Below the pieces are notes generated by a model, which made no database searches, had not been told where the DNA came from, and saw only the letters and a list, made by a program, of their open reading frames with translations. A stretch of 29,155 bases of DNA from JBILVQ01 sp044370375 (GTDB lineage: Bacteria > Bacteroidota > Bacteroidia > UBA4408). Position numbers and translations under genes: made by a program. This document shows positions 6,483 to 15,320 of this stretch, in pieces. Numbering within the stretch: the first letter of the stretch is position 1; each line of letters begins with the position of its first letter. Location: assembly GCA_044370375.1 (NCBI GenBank), contig JBILVQ010000011.1, positions 1 to 29,155 on the forward strand. Direction: 5' to 3'.

Positions 6483-8936
6483 ATGGCAAAAAATTTAGTA
6501 ATAGTTGAGTCACCTGCCAAGGCTAAAACCATCGAGGGTTTTTTGGGGAAGGATTACATCGTAAAATCAAGTTTCGGCCATGTTCGTGATCTTGTGAAAA
6601 AAGGAATGGGGGTAGATCCATTGCAGAATTTTGAACCGAACTATGAAATTTCGGAGGATAAAAAAAAGGTTATTGGTGAGTTGACCAAAATAGTGAAGGG
6701 GGCAGAAGTGGTTTGGTTAGCAACGGACGAGGACCGCGAAGGAGAAGCTATTTCATGGCATCTGTTTGAAACCTTAGGATTAAAAAAGGCGGCCACCAAA
6801 AGAATCGTTTTTCATGAAATAACACCCAAAGCCATCAAGGAGGCAATTGCTACACCGCGCGAGATTGATATGAACCTGGTAAATGCACAACAAGCCAGAA
6901 GAATATTAGACAGATTGGTGGGTTTTGAGTTGTCCCCGGTATTATGGAAAAAAATTAAACCCTCCCTTTCTGCCGGAAGAGTGCAGTCAGTAACTGTTCG
7001 GCTAATTGTTGAGCGGGAGCGCGAAATTCAGAATTTTCAGTCGGAGTCCTATTTCAAAGTGGTTGGCTTTTTCACCACCCCAAAGGGAGAAGTGATTCAG
7101 GCTGATTTATCCAAAAGGATAAAACTGACCCAAGAAATTATGGACTTGCTGGAGCGCTGCAAATCGGCCAATTTTAAGGTAGATGATTTGGCCATTACTC
7201 CGGCTAAAAGGACACCCTCGGCTCCTTTTACAACCTCCACGCTGCAGCAAGAAGCCAGCCGGAAGCTAAGTTTTAGTGTGGCACAAACCATGTCGGTGGC
7301 CCAAAGATTATACGAGTCAGGAAAAATAACCTATATGAGGACTGACTCCGTTAATTTGTCGGAGTTTGCCCTTGATGCTGCCGCCAATGAAATTAAGGCC
7401 GTGTTTGGTGAAAAGTACCATCAACCCCGTCAATTCAAAACCAAATCCAAATCGGCACAGGAAGCGCACGAGGCTATCAGGCCAACTTACATGAATGTTC
7501 ACAAGATTGATGGCGATTCACAAGAGCAACGCCTGTACGATTTAATCTGGAAAAGAACCCTGGCCTCCCAGATGAGTGATGCTCAATTAGAAAAAACCAC
7601 CATTACCATTGGTAGTTCCCACGTGGGGGATAGGTTTGTTGCCACCGGTGAAGTTATTCGGTTTGACGGCTTTCTGAAATTGTACATTGAATCTAGTGAT
7701 GATGAAAATGCTCAGGAAGAAAACTCAGGATTGCTTCCTGCAGTTAAAATAGGTGAAGACCTAGGCATGAATGAGATCAAGGCCACTCAAAAATTCACTT
7801 ACCATCCTGCACGTTACACGGAAGCAAGTTTGGTAAAAAAATTAGAGGAGCTTGGAATTGGCCGACCTTCCACCTATGCGCCTACCATCTCTACGGTGCA
7901 AAAAAGAGGATATGTTGTAAAAGAAGATAGAGATGGCGTAAAAAAAGAGTATTTGGTTTTGGGTCTGAAGAATAATCAAATCAGTAAAAAAACCGAAACA
8001 ATAAATTTTGGAGCAGAAAAGTCAAAGCTTTTTCCAACAGATATTGGGATGGTGGTGACCGATTTTTTGATGCAACATTTTGTTGAAATCATGGATTTCA
8101 ATTTTACAGCAAATGTTGAAAAGGAGTTCGATGAAATTGCAGAAGGAAATATTGAGTGGCAAAAGATGATTTCCGCTTTTTATACCCCTTTTCATACGCA
8201 TGTTGAATCAACAACCCAAAACTCAGAACGTGCCTCCGGTGAGCGGATGCTGGGAGTTGACCCTGCCTCCGGATTGCCCCTTTTTGCAAGAATCGGAAGG
8301 TATGGTCCTTTGATTCAGATGGGAGAGTCGGAAGCAGAAGTGAAACCCAGGTATGCCAACCTCAAAAAAGATCAACGAATTGAAAGTATTACCCTCGAAA
8401 ATGCTCTTGAGTTGTTTCGCTTACCAAGGAATTTAGGTGATTTTGAGGGAACAGCCATGACGGTTGGAGAAGGAAGATTTGGTCCTTATGTTAAACATGG
8501 AAGTGCTTTTTATTCTATCCCTAAAACCGATGATCCCCTGGAAATAGCCTCAGAGCGCGCCATCGAACTGATCTTAGCGAAACGAAAAAGGGATGCAGAA
8601 AGATTGATAAAAGTATTTCCTGAAAATCCTGATTACCAATTATTGAATGGCCGATGGGGACCCTATTTGGCAGTAGGCAAACAAAATTTTAAGATTCCGA
8701 AAGGAACAGAGCCCTCAGCATTGTCCTATGAGGATTGCCTGAAAATAACCGGTGGCTTGATTGAAGCAGTTGCAAAAACTGCGGCATCAAAGAAAACAAC
8801 CCCTGTTAAAAAAGCTGCTGCTAAAAAATCCGAAACACCTGCAAAAAAGGCTGCCGCTAAAAAATCACCTGCAAAAAAGGCCCCGGCAAAGAAAACAGCC
8901 GCTTCCAAAAAACCTGCACCCAAAAAGAGTAAATAA
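6483..8936 (+). CDS. topA: DNA topoisomerase I (type IA)
   Basis: TopA relaxes negative supercoils through a transient tyrosine-DNA bond. From the ATG at 6483 the protein is 817 residues; a longer in-frame start at 6438 adds 15 residues with no family match. The Toprim domain has E9 (VESPAKAKT) and the D82-x-D84-x-E86 motif (TDEDREGEA). The active-site tyrosine is Y284 in ITYMRTDS. The C-terminus has no zinc-binding cysteine clusters; instead it carries three Topoisom_C-type repeats (GRYGPLIQMG, GRFGPYVKHG, GRWGPYLAVG) and a K/A/P-rich histone-H1-like tail (about residues 770-817). A weak -7-like TTTCTTTG lies at 6456-6463. The arginase-fold gene follows after 14 bases, probably on the same transcript. 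Confidence 0.96.
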   Translation: MAKNLVIVESPAKAKTIEGFLGKDYIVKSSFGHVRDLVKKGMGVDPLQNFEPNYEISEDKKKVIGELTKIVKGAEVVWLATDEDREGEAISWHLFETLGLKKAATKRIVFHEITPKAIKEAIATPREIDMNLVNAQQARRILDRLVGFELSPVLWKKIKPSLSAGRVQSVTVRLIVEREREIQNFQSESYFKVVGFFTTPKGEVIQADLSKRIKLTQEIMDLLERCKSANFKVDDLAITPAKRTPSAPFTTSTLQQEASRKLSFSVAQTMSVAQRLYESGKITYMRTDSVNLSEFALDAAANEIKAVFGEKYHQPRQFKTKSKSAQEAHEAIRPTYMNVHKIDGDSQEQRLYDLIWKRTLASQMSDAQLEKTTITIGSSHVGDRFVATGEVIRFDGFLKLYIESSDDENAQEENSGLLPAVKIGEDLGMNEIKATQKFTYHPARYTEASLVKKLEELGIGRPSTYAPTISTVQKRGYVVKEDRDGVKKEYLVLGLKNNQISKKTETINFGAEKSKLFPTDIGMVVTDFLMQHFVEIMDFNFTANVEKEFDEIAEGNIEWQKMISAFYTPFHTHVESTTQNSERASGERMLGVDPASGLPLFARIGRYGPLIQMGESEAEVKPRYANLKKDQRIESITLENALELFRLPRNLGDFEGTAMTVGEGRFGPYVKHGSAFYSIPKTDDPLEIASERAIELILAKRKRDAERLIKVFPENPDYQLLNGRWGPYLAVGKQNFKIPKGTEPSALSYEDCLKITGGLIEAVAKTAASKKTTPVKKAAAKKSETPAKKAAAKKSPAKKAPAKKTAASKKPAPKKSK

Positions 8937-8950
8937 AATAAATTACCCCA

Positions 8951-10141
8951 ATGGCGAGTGATTTGTTAGAAATTCTACCTTTTTTTCATCCGGTTCAATT
9001 GGATATCCTTGAACCTGGTGCCGTCTATGCTGCAAACCAGATTGGCAGTATGGTTTCTCTCATCAGCGCCCATCATCCGCCCGATTCGGAAAGGAAACAG
9101 GAAATTGTATTGTTGGGCGTTTGCGATGGTCGCGGGTCATGGATCAATGAAGGCTGTGAAAATGCACCGGATATGGTGAGAAGGTATTTTTACAAATTAT
9201 TTGCAGATCGAAATCAACTAAAAATTTCGGATTTAGGAAACATTCAGAAGGGCCACCAAATTGAAGATACCTGGTTCGTTTTAAGCAAGGCGGTAAACGC
9301 GCTCATTCGCACCGGTAAAATTCCCGTGGTCATTGGCGGAGGACAAGAATTAACCTATGCCATTTATAAAGCCTATGAACAGCTGGAACAAGTGGTCAAC
9401 CTTGTAACCATAGATCCAACCTTTGATTTGGGCAATGTTAATCAAGAAAATGAAAGTGATTCTTTTTTGGGTAGAATTATCCTCCATCAACCCAATTTTC
9501 TGTTTAATTATAGTAATTTGGGATACCAAACTTATTTGGTAGATCCTGAGGGTATTGCTCTTATGGGGAAACTATTTTTTGATGCATACCGTTTGGGTTG
9601 GGTAAGAGATAATATGGAGCAGGTTGAACCCATTGTAAGGAATGCCGATGTGGTTAGTCTTGATATTTCTTGCGTTAGGTATGGGGAGGCACCAGGTAAC
9701 ACCAATGCCGGGCCCAATGGTTTTTATGGGGAAGAGATCTGTCAGATTGCCCGCTATGCCGGACTAAGTGATAAATTATCTTGTTTTGGCTTATTTGAGG
9801 TAAATCCTGAATTCGACATCAGGGGCCAAACCGCCCAGCTTGCCGCTCAAATCCTCTGGTGCTTTTGTGAAGGAGTGCTAAACAGAAAGAATGATTTTCC
9901 ACATCCCAATTCAGAAGGTCATATTAAATACAGGGTATTTTTGCCCGAAAGCAAGCATGAAATTATTTTTTATAAAAGTAAAAAGAGCGATCGGTGGTGG
10001 ATGGCGGTTCCATTTCCTGCCTCCAAAAGGTCGCGATACGAGCGTCATCACCTTGTTCCCTGCCATTATTTAGATTATCAACTTGCTTGCGATGCCGGAA
10101 TGCCCGACCGTTGGTGGCAAACTTTTCAAAAGCTGGTTTAA
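8951..10141 (+). CDS. Arginase/formimidoylglutamase-fold protein with degraded metal site
   Basis: The 396-residue protein has the ureohydrolase fold: GVCDGRGSWINEGCENAPDMVRR near residues 56-78 (substrate entry region), PVVIGGGQE at 125-133, LVTIDPTFDLG at 151-161, and VVSLDISCVRYGEAPG at 234-249. Active members bind two manganese ions through six residues in GGGH, DAHxD and DxD. Here they read Q132, D155, T157, D159, D238 and S240, so three of the six are replaced. Databases may label such proteins formimidoylglutamase, but hydrolase activity is unlikely. The C-terminal 70 residues (SRYERHHLVPCHYLDYQLA and neighbours) are an addition beyond the usual fold. The gene sits 14 bases after topA and before the T9SS block; its role is unknown. 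Confidence 0.8.
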   Translation: MASDLLEILPFFHPVQLDILEPGAVYAANQIGSMVSLISAHHPPDSERKQEIVLLGVCDGRGSWINEGCENAPDMVRRYFYKLFADRNQLKISDLGNIQKGHQIEDTWFVLSKAVNALIRTGKIPVVIGGGQELTYAIYKAYEQLEQVVNLVTIDPTFDLGNVNQENESDSFLGRIILHQPNFLFNYSNLGYQTYLVDPEGIALMGKLFFDAYRLGWVRDNMEQVEPIVRNADVVSLDISCVRYGEAPGNTNAGPNGFYGEEICQIARYAGLSDKLSCFGLFEVNPEFDIRGQTAQLAAQILWCFCEGVLNRKNDFPHPNSEGHIKYRVFLPESKHEIIFYKSKKSDRWWMAVPFPASKRSRYERHHLVPCHYLDYQLACDAGMPDRWWQTFQKLV

Positions 10142-10143
10142 GA

Positions 10144-10206
10144 TTTAACACCTTTCCAACAAGGAAATGTTAAAAAGATTTGGAAATTAAAATCTTGTTT
10201 TGTTAT
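10144..10206 (+). terminator. Possible terminator hairpins after the arginase-like gene
   Basis: Two adjacent stem-loops follow the stop codon. In the first, TTTAACA and TTTCC (10144-10157, with a CC bulge) pair with GGAAATGTTAAA (10163-10174). In the second, AAGATTT (10175-10181) pairs with AAATCTT (10190-10196) and is followed by GTTTTGTTATTTT. The stems are A/T-rich and the T-run is interrupted, so termination may be partial. Confidence 0.35.
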
Positions 10207-10211
10207 TTTAC
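10179..10211 (+). promoter_or_regulatory. Possible promoter of porP-gldKLMN
   Basis: TTTG at 10179-10182 is followed after 21 bases by TATTTTAC at 10204-10211, which resembles the Bacteroidota pair TTTG / TAnnTTTG with the final TG replaced. It lies about 55 bases before the porP start codon. It overlaps the second hairpin of the preceding terminator candidate, so only one of the two readings need be right. Confidence 0.35.
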
Positions 10212-10265
10212 CCGCTGATTTCCCCTAAACATAAAAAAGTAGCGAGAAACGTGTACCTAAGACCT

Positions 10266-11216
10266 ATGAAAAAACTCTTCACAGTTGCCCTGACAGCCTT
10301 GTCTTTACTGGCTTTTGGCCAACAAGACCCTCAGTTTAGCCAAAACCCTTATACCCGATTAATGGTTAATCCGGGTTATGCAGGTGCCTCTGACTTCCTT
10401 TGCGGAACCATCATGAATCGCCAGCAATGGGTTGGAATGGACGGAAGGCCAAAAACAACCATGCTAACTTTTGATTCTCCCATTAAAATTGGAGAAGCCA
10501 AACCGGTAGGGGTTGGTTTAACCTTTGTTCAGGATGCTTTAGGATTTGATAAAACATCCATGATTAAATTAGCAGGTGCTTACAGAACCAACGCAATCGG
10601 CCCAGGTAATTTGGGTATCGGTTTGGAATTTGGTTTGTTAAGCAAGTCCATTAACGGAACATGGAAAGCCATTGACGACTACACTCAGGATGCAAGTATC
10701 CCCGGAGCAGCCATCTCTGACAATGTTTTAGATTTAGGTTTTGGTATTCACTACCATGTTCCCGGTGTATTTAATGTTGGTATTTCTGCCACCCACTTAA
10801 ATGCCGGTAAATTGAAGGGAGGAACCAACAACTTTACCTTTACCATGGCTCGCCATTATTACATCACCGGTGGTTATGAGTATGCTTTGAACGATAAAAT
10901 TACTTTGCGTCCTAATTTGTGGGTAAAAACAGATTTCGCCTCTACACAGGTAGATATCAATGTTAATGCTCTTTATAACAACATGTTCTGGGGTGGATTA
11001 TCTTATCGTTTACAAGATGCCATTGTTCCTATGTTCGGCTATCAAGGCACTTTGGCCAATGGAAAAGGGAATTATAGAATTGGTTACTCCTATGATGTAA
11101 CCACCTCCGCATTAAGATCTTACAGCAGTGGTTCTCACGAGCTGATGCTTGGTTTTTGCTACGATATCATGCCTAAACCAAAAACTACAAGGTACAGAAA
11201 TGTACGATTCCTGTAA
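10266..11216 (+). CDS. PorP/SprF-family type IX secretion outer-membrane protein
   Basis: PorP/SprF proteins are outer-membrane beta-barrels that work with the type IX secretion machinery, often as anchors or partners for secreted adhesins. From the ATG at 10266 the product is 316 residues with a signal peptide (residues 1-18, cleavage after AFG). The mature protein begins QQDPQFSQNPYTRLMVNPGYAGA, the family signature that precedes the barrel. Many later segments alternate as beta strands, for example NLGIGLEFGLLS and HYHVPGVFNVGISATHLNAGK. An in-frame ATG at 10200 would place 22 charged residues ahead of the signal and is unlikely. gldK follows 152 bases later on the same strand. The family has many paralogs, so porP versus sprF cannot be decided. 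Confidence 0.92.
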   Translation: MKKLFTVALTALSLLAFGQQDPQFSQNPYTRLMVNPGYAGASDFLCGTIMNRQQWVGMDGRPKTTMLTFDSPIKIGEAKPVGVGLTFVQDALGFDKTSMIKLAGAYRTNAIGPGNLGIGLEFGLLSKSINGTWKAIDDYTQDASIPGAAISDNVLDLGFGIHYHVPGVFNVGISATHLNAGKLKGGTNNFTFTMARHYYITGGYEYALNDKITLRPNLWVKTDFASTQVDINVNALYNNMFWGGLSYRLQDAIVPMFGYQGTLANGKGNYRIGYSYDVTTSALRSYSSGSHELMLGFCYDIMPKPKTTRYRNVRFL

Positions 11217-11232
11217 TTTTTTTAAAAAAATT
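11215..11232 (+). repeat. A/T palindrome after porP
   Basis: An 18-base perfect palindrome (AA, seven T, seven A, TT) overlaps the end of the porP stop codon. A small GTACA-GAAA-TGTAC hairpin lies just upstream at 11192-11205. Together they could lower read-through from porP into gldK or protect the 3' end of the porP message, but the stem has no G or C and may do nothing. Confidence 0.4.
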
Positions 11233-11368
11233 GAAACCTTGAGAAAAGTGCACCGTACAAGACCCATTACAACCATTACCGTTTCTGTTGGGTCAAAATT
11301 TACTCAAAACTTTTCTCTCTGTATTCATGCTTAAATCGATTACCGGGAACCCCTTCAGTCCAATCAAC

Positions 11369-12679
11369 ATGAAAAAACTGTTTTTGCTCATAGCACTGGC
11401 TAGCGTTATTTTTACCTCTTGTAAGAATGAAGGCAACGGCCAGTTGGTCGGTGTACAAGGCCGTCCGGCTTGGTATGATCTTGATCCATTTGGAATGTTG
11501 TACATTCCGATGGGTAATTTTACCATGGGTCCATCTGATCAGGATGTTCCGTTTTCTCAAACGGCACAAACCCGAATGGTTTCTGTTCAGGCCTTTTATA
11601 TGGATGAAACAGAGATCACCAATAATGAATATCGTCAGTTTGTTTACTGGGTTAGAGACTCCATTGCCCGCAGAACACTTGGTGAGGCTGGCAATGATGC
11701 CTTTTTAATTTCCCAGGATATTTATGGGGAAGATATTACCAATCCCGGTCCACAAATTAATTGGGAGGAACGCCTTAAATGGACCTCACCTGAAGCAAGA
11801 GAGGGTTTAGTGGAGATGTTCTTGCCTGAGAATGAAAGATTTTACAGAAGAAAAGAGATTGATACTAGAAAGTTGATGTTTGAGTATTATTGGATAGATA
11901 TGAGGGAAGCGGCACGCAGGGACAACCGCCCTCAAGGTTTGGTTGACCGTTCCGTGTTTATAAAAAAGGATGTAATTAATGTTTATCCTGATACCCTTGC
12001 CTGGATTCACGATTTTACCTATTCCTTTAATGAGCCAATGACCAATATGTACTTTTGGCATCCGGCCTATGATGAATATCCTGTTGTTGGTGTTACCTGG
12101 AAGCAGGCAAGAGCTTTTTGTATTTGGCGTTCGCAATTATTGAATAGCTTCCTTGCGAATGTTGACGTTCCCATTGTACAAGATTTCAGATTACCCACCG
12201 AAAGTGAATGGGAATATGCTGCCAGAGGCGGTCTAGATTTATCACCCTATCCTTGGGGAGGGCCTTATATCAGAAACAACAGAGGTTGCTTTTTGGCCAA
12301 CTTCAAACCCATGCGTGGAGACTATACCGATGATGGTGGATTTCATACTGTAAAAGTAGGTACCTACAATCCCAACAACTTTGGCCTTTACGAAATGGCA
12401 GGTAACGTTGCGGAATGGACCAATAACGCTTATGATGAGTCGGCTTACAATTTTTCCCATGATTTAAATCCCGACTATCAATATGATGCCGGCGAGAATG
12501 ATCTTCCTGCTTTGAAGCGAAAGGTTATCCGCGGTGGCTCATGGAAAGATATTTCTTACTTTACCCAGGTTGGAAGCAGAACCTACGAATACCAAGACAC
12601 GGCCAAGTGTTATATCGGTTTTCGTTGTGTAATGTCTTATTTGGGCAGAGGAAAAGGAATGGATGTTGCAAACCAATAA
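11369..12679 (+). CDS. gldK: Gliding motility/T9SS lipoprotein GldK
   Basis: GldK forms, with GldN, the periplasmic ring attached to the outer membrane in the type IX secretion system. From the ATG at 11369 the protein is 436 residues with a lipoprotein signal (MKKLFLLIALASVIFTSC, lipidation at C18); the in-frame ATG at 11288 lacks a sensible signal. The rest is a formylglycine-generating-enzyme (sulfatase-modifying factor) fold: YIPMGNFTMGPS near residues 45-56, FYMDETEITNNEYRQF, LPTESEWEYAARGG, NNFGLYEMAGNVAEWT and the terminal VIRGGSWKD ... YIGFRCV. The two cysteines used for catalysis in true formylglycine-generating enzymes are absent from the RGGSW region, so the domain should be structural. 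First gene of gldKLMN. Confidence 0.94.
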   Translation: MKKLFLLIALASVIFTSCKNEGNGQLVGVQGRPAWYDLDPFGMLYIPMGNFTMGPSDQDVPFSQTAQTRMVSVQAFYMDETEITNNEYRQFVYWVRDSIARRTLGEAGNDAFLISQDIYGEDITNPGPQINWEERLKWTSPEAREGLVEMFLPENERFYRRKEIDTRKLMFEYYWIDMREAARRDNRPQGLVDRSVFIKKDVINVYPDTLAWIHDFTYSFNEPMTNMYFWHPAYDEYPVVGVTWKQARAFCIWRSQLLNSFLANVDVPIVQDFRLPTESEWEYAARGGLDLSPYPWGGPYIRNNRGCFLANFKPMRGDYTDDGGFHTVKVGTYNPNNFGLYEMAGNVAEWTNNAYDESAYNFSHDLNPDYQYDAGENDLPALKRKVIRGGSWKDISYFTQVGSRTYEYQDTAKCYIGFRCVMSYLGRGKGMDVANQ

Positions 12680-12762
12680 TTTTTTTTATTGCTTTGCTCC
12701 TCGAAACAATTTTTTCTCAAACAACAACAAACTAATTAAAAACCAATTAATCACCTTCTACT

Positions 12763-13584
12763 ATGGGACTTATTCAGGCTCTGCATTCAAAAAAGGGTAA
12801 AAAATTTATGGGCTATCTTTACGGATGGGGTGCCTCAATCGTAATTATTGGAGCTATGTTTAAAATTCAACACTGGCCTGGTGCAGGTCCGATGTTGGTT
12901 GGCGGGCTTTCGATTGAAGCGATTATCTTCTTCTTTTCAGCATTTGAACCGATTCATGAAGAAACTGATTGGAGTTTGGTATACCCCGAATTAAGAGGAA
13001 TGCATGATGAAGATGGAGGTGGACACGGACATGGAGCTGCGCATAAAATTTCAAAGTCTGACCCTGTTGCACAAGAATTGGACAAGATGCTTGCCGAAGC
13101 CAAAATAGGTCCGGAATTAATTGAAAGCCTTGGCTCAGGAATGAAAAGCCTAAGTGAGCAGGCTGCCAAAATGAATAACATTACTGATGCTTCTGTTGCA
13201 ACACAAGGATTTGTTGAAACTGTGAAGGATGCAACCAAAAATATGAGCGATATGAGTCAGGGCTATATTAAAGCTACTGCTTCTTTGAGCGAATTGGCTA
13301 TTTCAAATGTTGACGGCCAGTCTTATGGCGAGCAATTGAAGCAGGTTTCTAAAAACCTTGGTGCCCTTAATGCAGTTTATGAGTTGCAATTGCAAAGCTC
13401 AAGTGAGCACATGAAAGCTACCAGTCGTTTGTTTGACGGAATTGAAAGTATGGTTCAAAATCTTCAGGATTCAGTGAATGATACTGCACGTTACAAAGAC
13501 GAAATTGGTAAGTTGGCCCATAACCTTGGTGCATTGAACACCATTTATGGTAACATGCTTTCTGCCATGAATTTTAACAGATAA
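12763..13584 (+). CDS. gldL: T9SS/gliding motor inner-membrane protein GldL
   Basis: GldL is the ring-forming inner-membrane part of the proton-driven motor that powers gliding and type IX secretion, assembled around GldM. The 273-residue protein has two membrane helices (about residues 17-33 and 41-61) separated by the short KIQHWPGAG turn. The second helix holds E52 in LSIEAIIFFFSAFEP, most likely the conserved membrane glutamate of the proton path, and the EPIHEETDWSLVYPEL motif follows. The long cytoplasmic remainder is helical and has two related segments (KQVSKNLGALNAVYELQL and GKLAHNLGALNTIYGNML), an internal repeat usual for GldL. It follows gldK by 83 bases and precedes gldM by 48. 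Confidence 0.96.
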   Translation: MGLIQALHSKKGKKFMGYLYGWGASIVIIGAMFKIQHWPGAGPMLVGGLSIEAIIFFFSAFEPIHEETDWSLVYPELRGMHDEDGGGHGHGAAHKISKSDPVAQELDKMLAEAKIGPELIESLGSGMKSLSEQAAKMNNITDASVATQGFVETVKDATKNMSDMSQGYIKATASLSELAISNVDGQSYGEQLKQVSKNLGALNAVYELQLQSSSEHMKATSRLFDGIESMVQNLQDSVNDTARYKDEIGKLAHNLGALNTIYGNMLSAMNFNR

Positions 13585-13632
13585 GATTCGGTTTACTAAG
13601 TATTAATTAATCACAATTTAAAAAACTGAATC

Positions 13633-15309
13633 ATGGCAGGTGGCAAATTACCCCCACGTCAGAAGATGATTGGTATGATGTACCTGGTGTTAACGGCATT
13701 GCTTGCGATGAACGTTTCCAAGGACATCCTTACCGCCTTCGTTATCGTGAACGAGGGACTTGAACGAACAAACACCAATTTTGGTGTAAAAAACAACAAA
13801 TCTTACACAGATTTCAAAGCTGCTTTAGATAAAGATCAGGCTAAAACGAAACCTTACTACGACAAGGCAATGCAAGTAAAAAAACTTGCTACCGAGTTAG
13901 TAGAGCACATTGAAAAGCTGAAGAAGCATTTGATCAAGGAAACCGATAAAATTGAGGAGCAAGCCAAAGCCGACACCATGACATTGGAGTACGTTGAGGC
14001 TAAGGATAATTACGATATTCCTACCGAGGTTTTAATTGGAAGTGAACCCGCAACTCCAAAAACCGGAGAATTCACGGCCTTGGAATTGAAAGGAAAGATT
14101 GAAGCTTACCGCAGCGCCTTGGTGAAATTGTTTGATGACGAAAAATTATTCCTGGGAGGAGTAAAGAAAGAAATGGAAGGTAAAATCATGTCCGGATTGG
14201 CTTTGCCCGACGGAGATGAGAATGGTGTACCAACCAAATGGGAAATCATCAATTTTTATCACTTGCCCATTGCCGGTGTTGTAACAAACTTATCCGCCAT
14301 TCAGGCCAGTGTTAGAAACGCTGAATCTGAAGCGGTTCAAACGCTTCTTAATGCGGTTAAGGGTAAGGACTTTACCTTTGATAAATTGACTGCAAAAGTT
14401 ATCGCTCCTTCAAGTCTATTGACCCAAGGTGATGAGTACAAAGCTGATGTATTGTTGGTTGCCTATAACTCAACCAGCAGTCCAAAGATTTATTTGTGCC
14501 CAGTTGATACTACCAAAAACGAGGATACTGATCCAAGAATCAATAAAGGCGATCCTGGAAAAGAGTTGCCCGTTGAATCAGGAATGGGAAAATACAAGCA
14601 AACCAGTTCAGGAATTGGTGAGCAAAAATGGTCTGGTGTTATTCAGGTTGAGAAGCCGGGAGGAGGATTTAAATACTATCCTTTCGCCCAATCCTACATG
14701 GTTCAGCCACCAGCCCTTGTGGTATCTCCAACAAAAATGAATGTATTTTACATTGGTGTAGATAACCCTGTAGATATTTCTGTTCCGGGTTATGGTCCTG
14801 AAAGTTTGGTGGCCACAATTTCGGCTGGTACCATAAGCCCTGACCCAGCCAAGAAAGGATCCTATATTGTAAAGGTTCCTACCGGCACCAAGGAAGCAAC
14901 CATTAATGTTGCTGTTAAGCAAGCAAAAGGCACAAAGCAAATGGGTCAAGGAATTAAATTCAGGGTAAAAACCATCCCTAATCCTATTGCAAAAGTGCAA
15001 GGAAAGGTGAATGGAGAATCAGCTCCAAAGGGCCTATTAACCATGGCTGATGGTGGACTTGCTGCGGTTATGGAGAATTTTGACTTTGAATTAAATCCTA
15101 AGCCAACCGTTGTTTCTTTCAAAGTTGCCGTTGTGGTATCAGGAGAGTTTAAAGACAAGGCCGTTTCTGGTAACAAATTTGGTTCGGATGTTGCTAACCT
15201 ACTTAAAAACGTAAAGGCAGGAGCCCGTGTAAGTTTCGAGGAGGTGAAAATCAGAATGCCTGATGGGACCATCAGAAATGCCGGAACCGTTACGCTCAAA
15301 GTAAGCTAA
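13633..15309 (+). CDS. gldM: T9SS/gliding motor protein GldM
   Basis: GldM is the rotating or force-transmitting partner of GldL: one inner-membrane helix followed by a long periplasmic shaft that reaches the GldKN ring. The 558-residue product starts with the family signature AGGKLPPRQKMIGMMYLVLTALLAMNVSKDIL; residues 13-31 form the membrane helix. A helical segment follows (about residues 55-200, lysine- and glutamate-rich), then beta-rich domains beginning near residue 250, with the C-terminal domain opening at PNPIAKVQGKVNG (about residues 450-462) and closing at GTVTLKVS. The length is slightly above the roughly 510-residue GldM of Flavobacterium. gldN starts 12 bases after its stop, so the two are co-transcribed. 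Confidence 0.96.
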   Translation: MAGGKLPPRQKMIGMMYLVLTALLAMNVSKDILTAFVIVNEGLERTNTNFGVKNNKSYTDFKAALDKDQAKTKPYYDKAMQVKKLATELVEHIEKLKKHLIKETDKIEEQAKADTMTLEYVEAKDNYDIPTEVLIGSEPATPKTGEFTALELKGKIEAYRSALVKLFDDEKLFLGGVKKEMEGKIMSGLALPDGDENGVPTKWEIINFYHLPIAGVVTNLSAIQASVRNAESEAVQTLLNAVKGKDFTFDKLTAKVIAPSSLLTQGDEYKADVLLVAYNSTSSPKIYLCPVDTTKNEDTDPRINKGDPGKELPVESGMGKYKQTSSGIGEQKWSGVIQVEKPGGGFKYYPFAQSYMVQPPALVVSPTKMNVFYIGVDNPVDISVPGYGPESLVATISAGTISPDPAKKGSYIVKVPTGTKEATINVAVKQAKGTKQMGQGIKFRVKTIPNPIAKVQGKVNGESAPKGLLTMADGGLAAVMENFDFELNPKPTVVSFKVAVVVSGEFKDKAVSGNKFGSDVANLLKNVKAGARVSFEEVKIRMPDGTIRNAGTVTLKVS

Positions 15310-15320
15310 AAACAATTAAT

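Noticed and set aside
8761..8961. Plus-strand frame overlapping the end of topA, rich in K, Q and L
   Set aside because: It is the frame-shifted reading of the repetitive lysine/alanine tail of topA.
14608..15000. Antisense open frame inside gldM (130 codons)
   Set aside because: It lies wholly within a well-supported gene, has no recognisable motif, and its composition follows from the codons of gldM.
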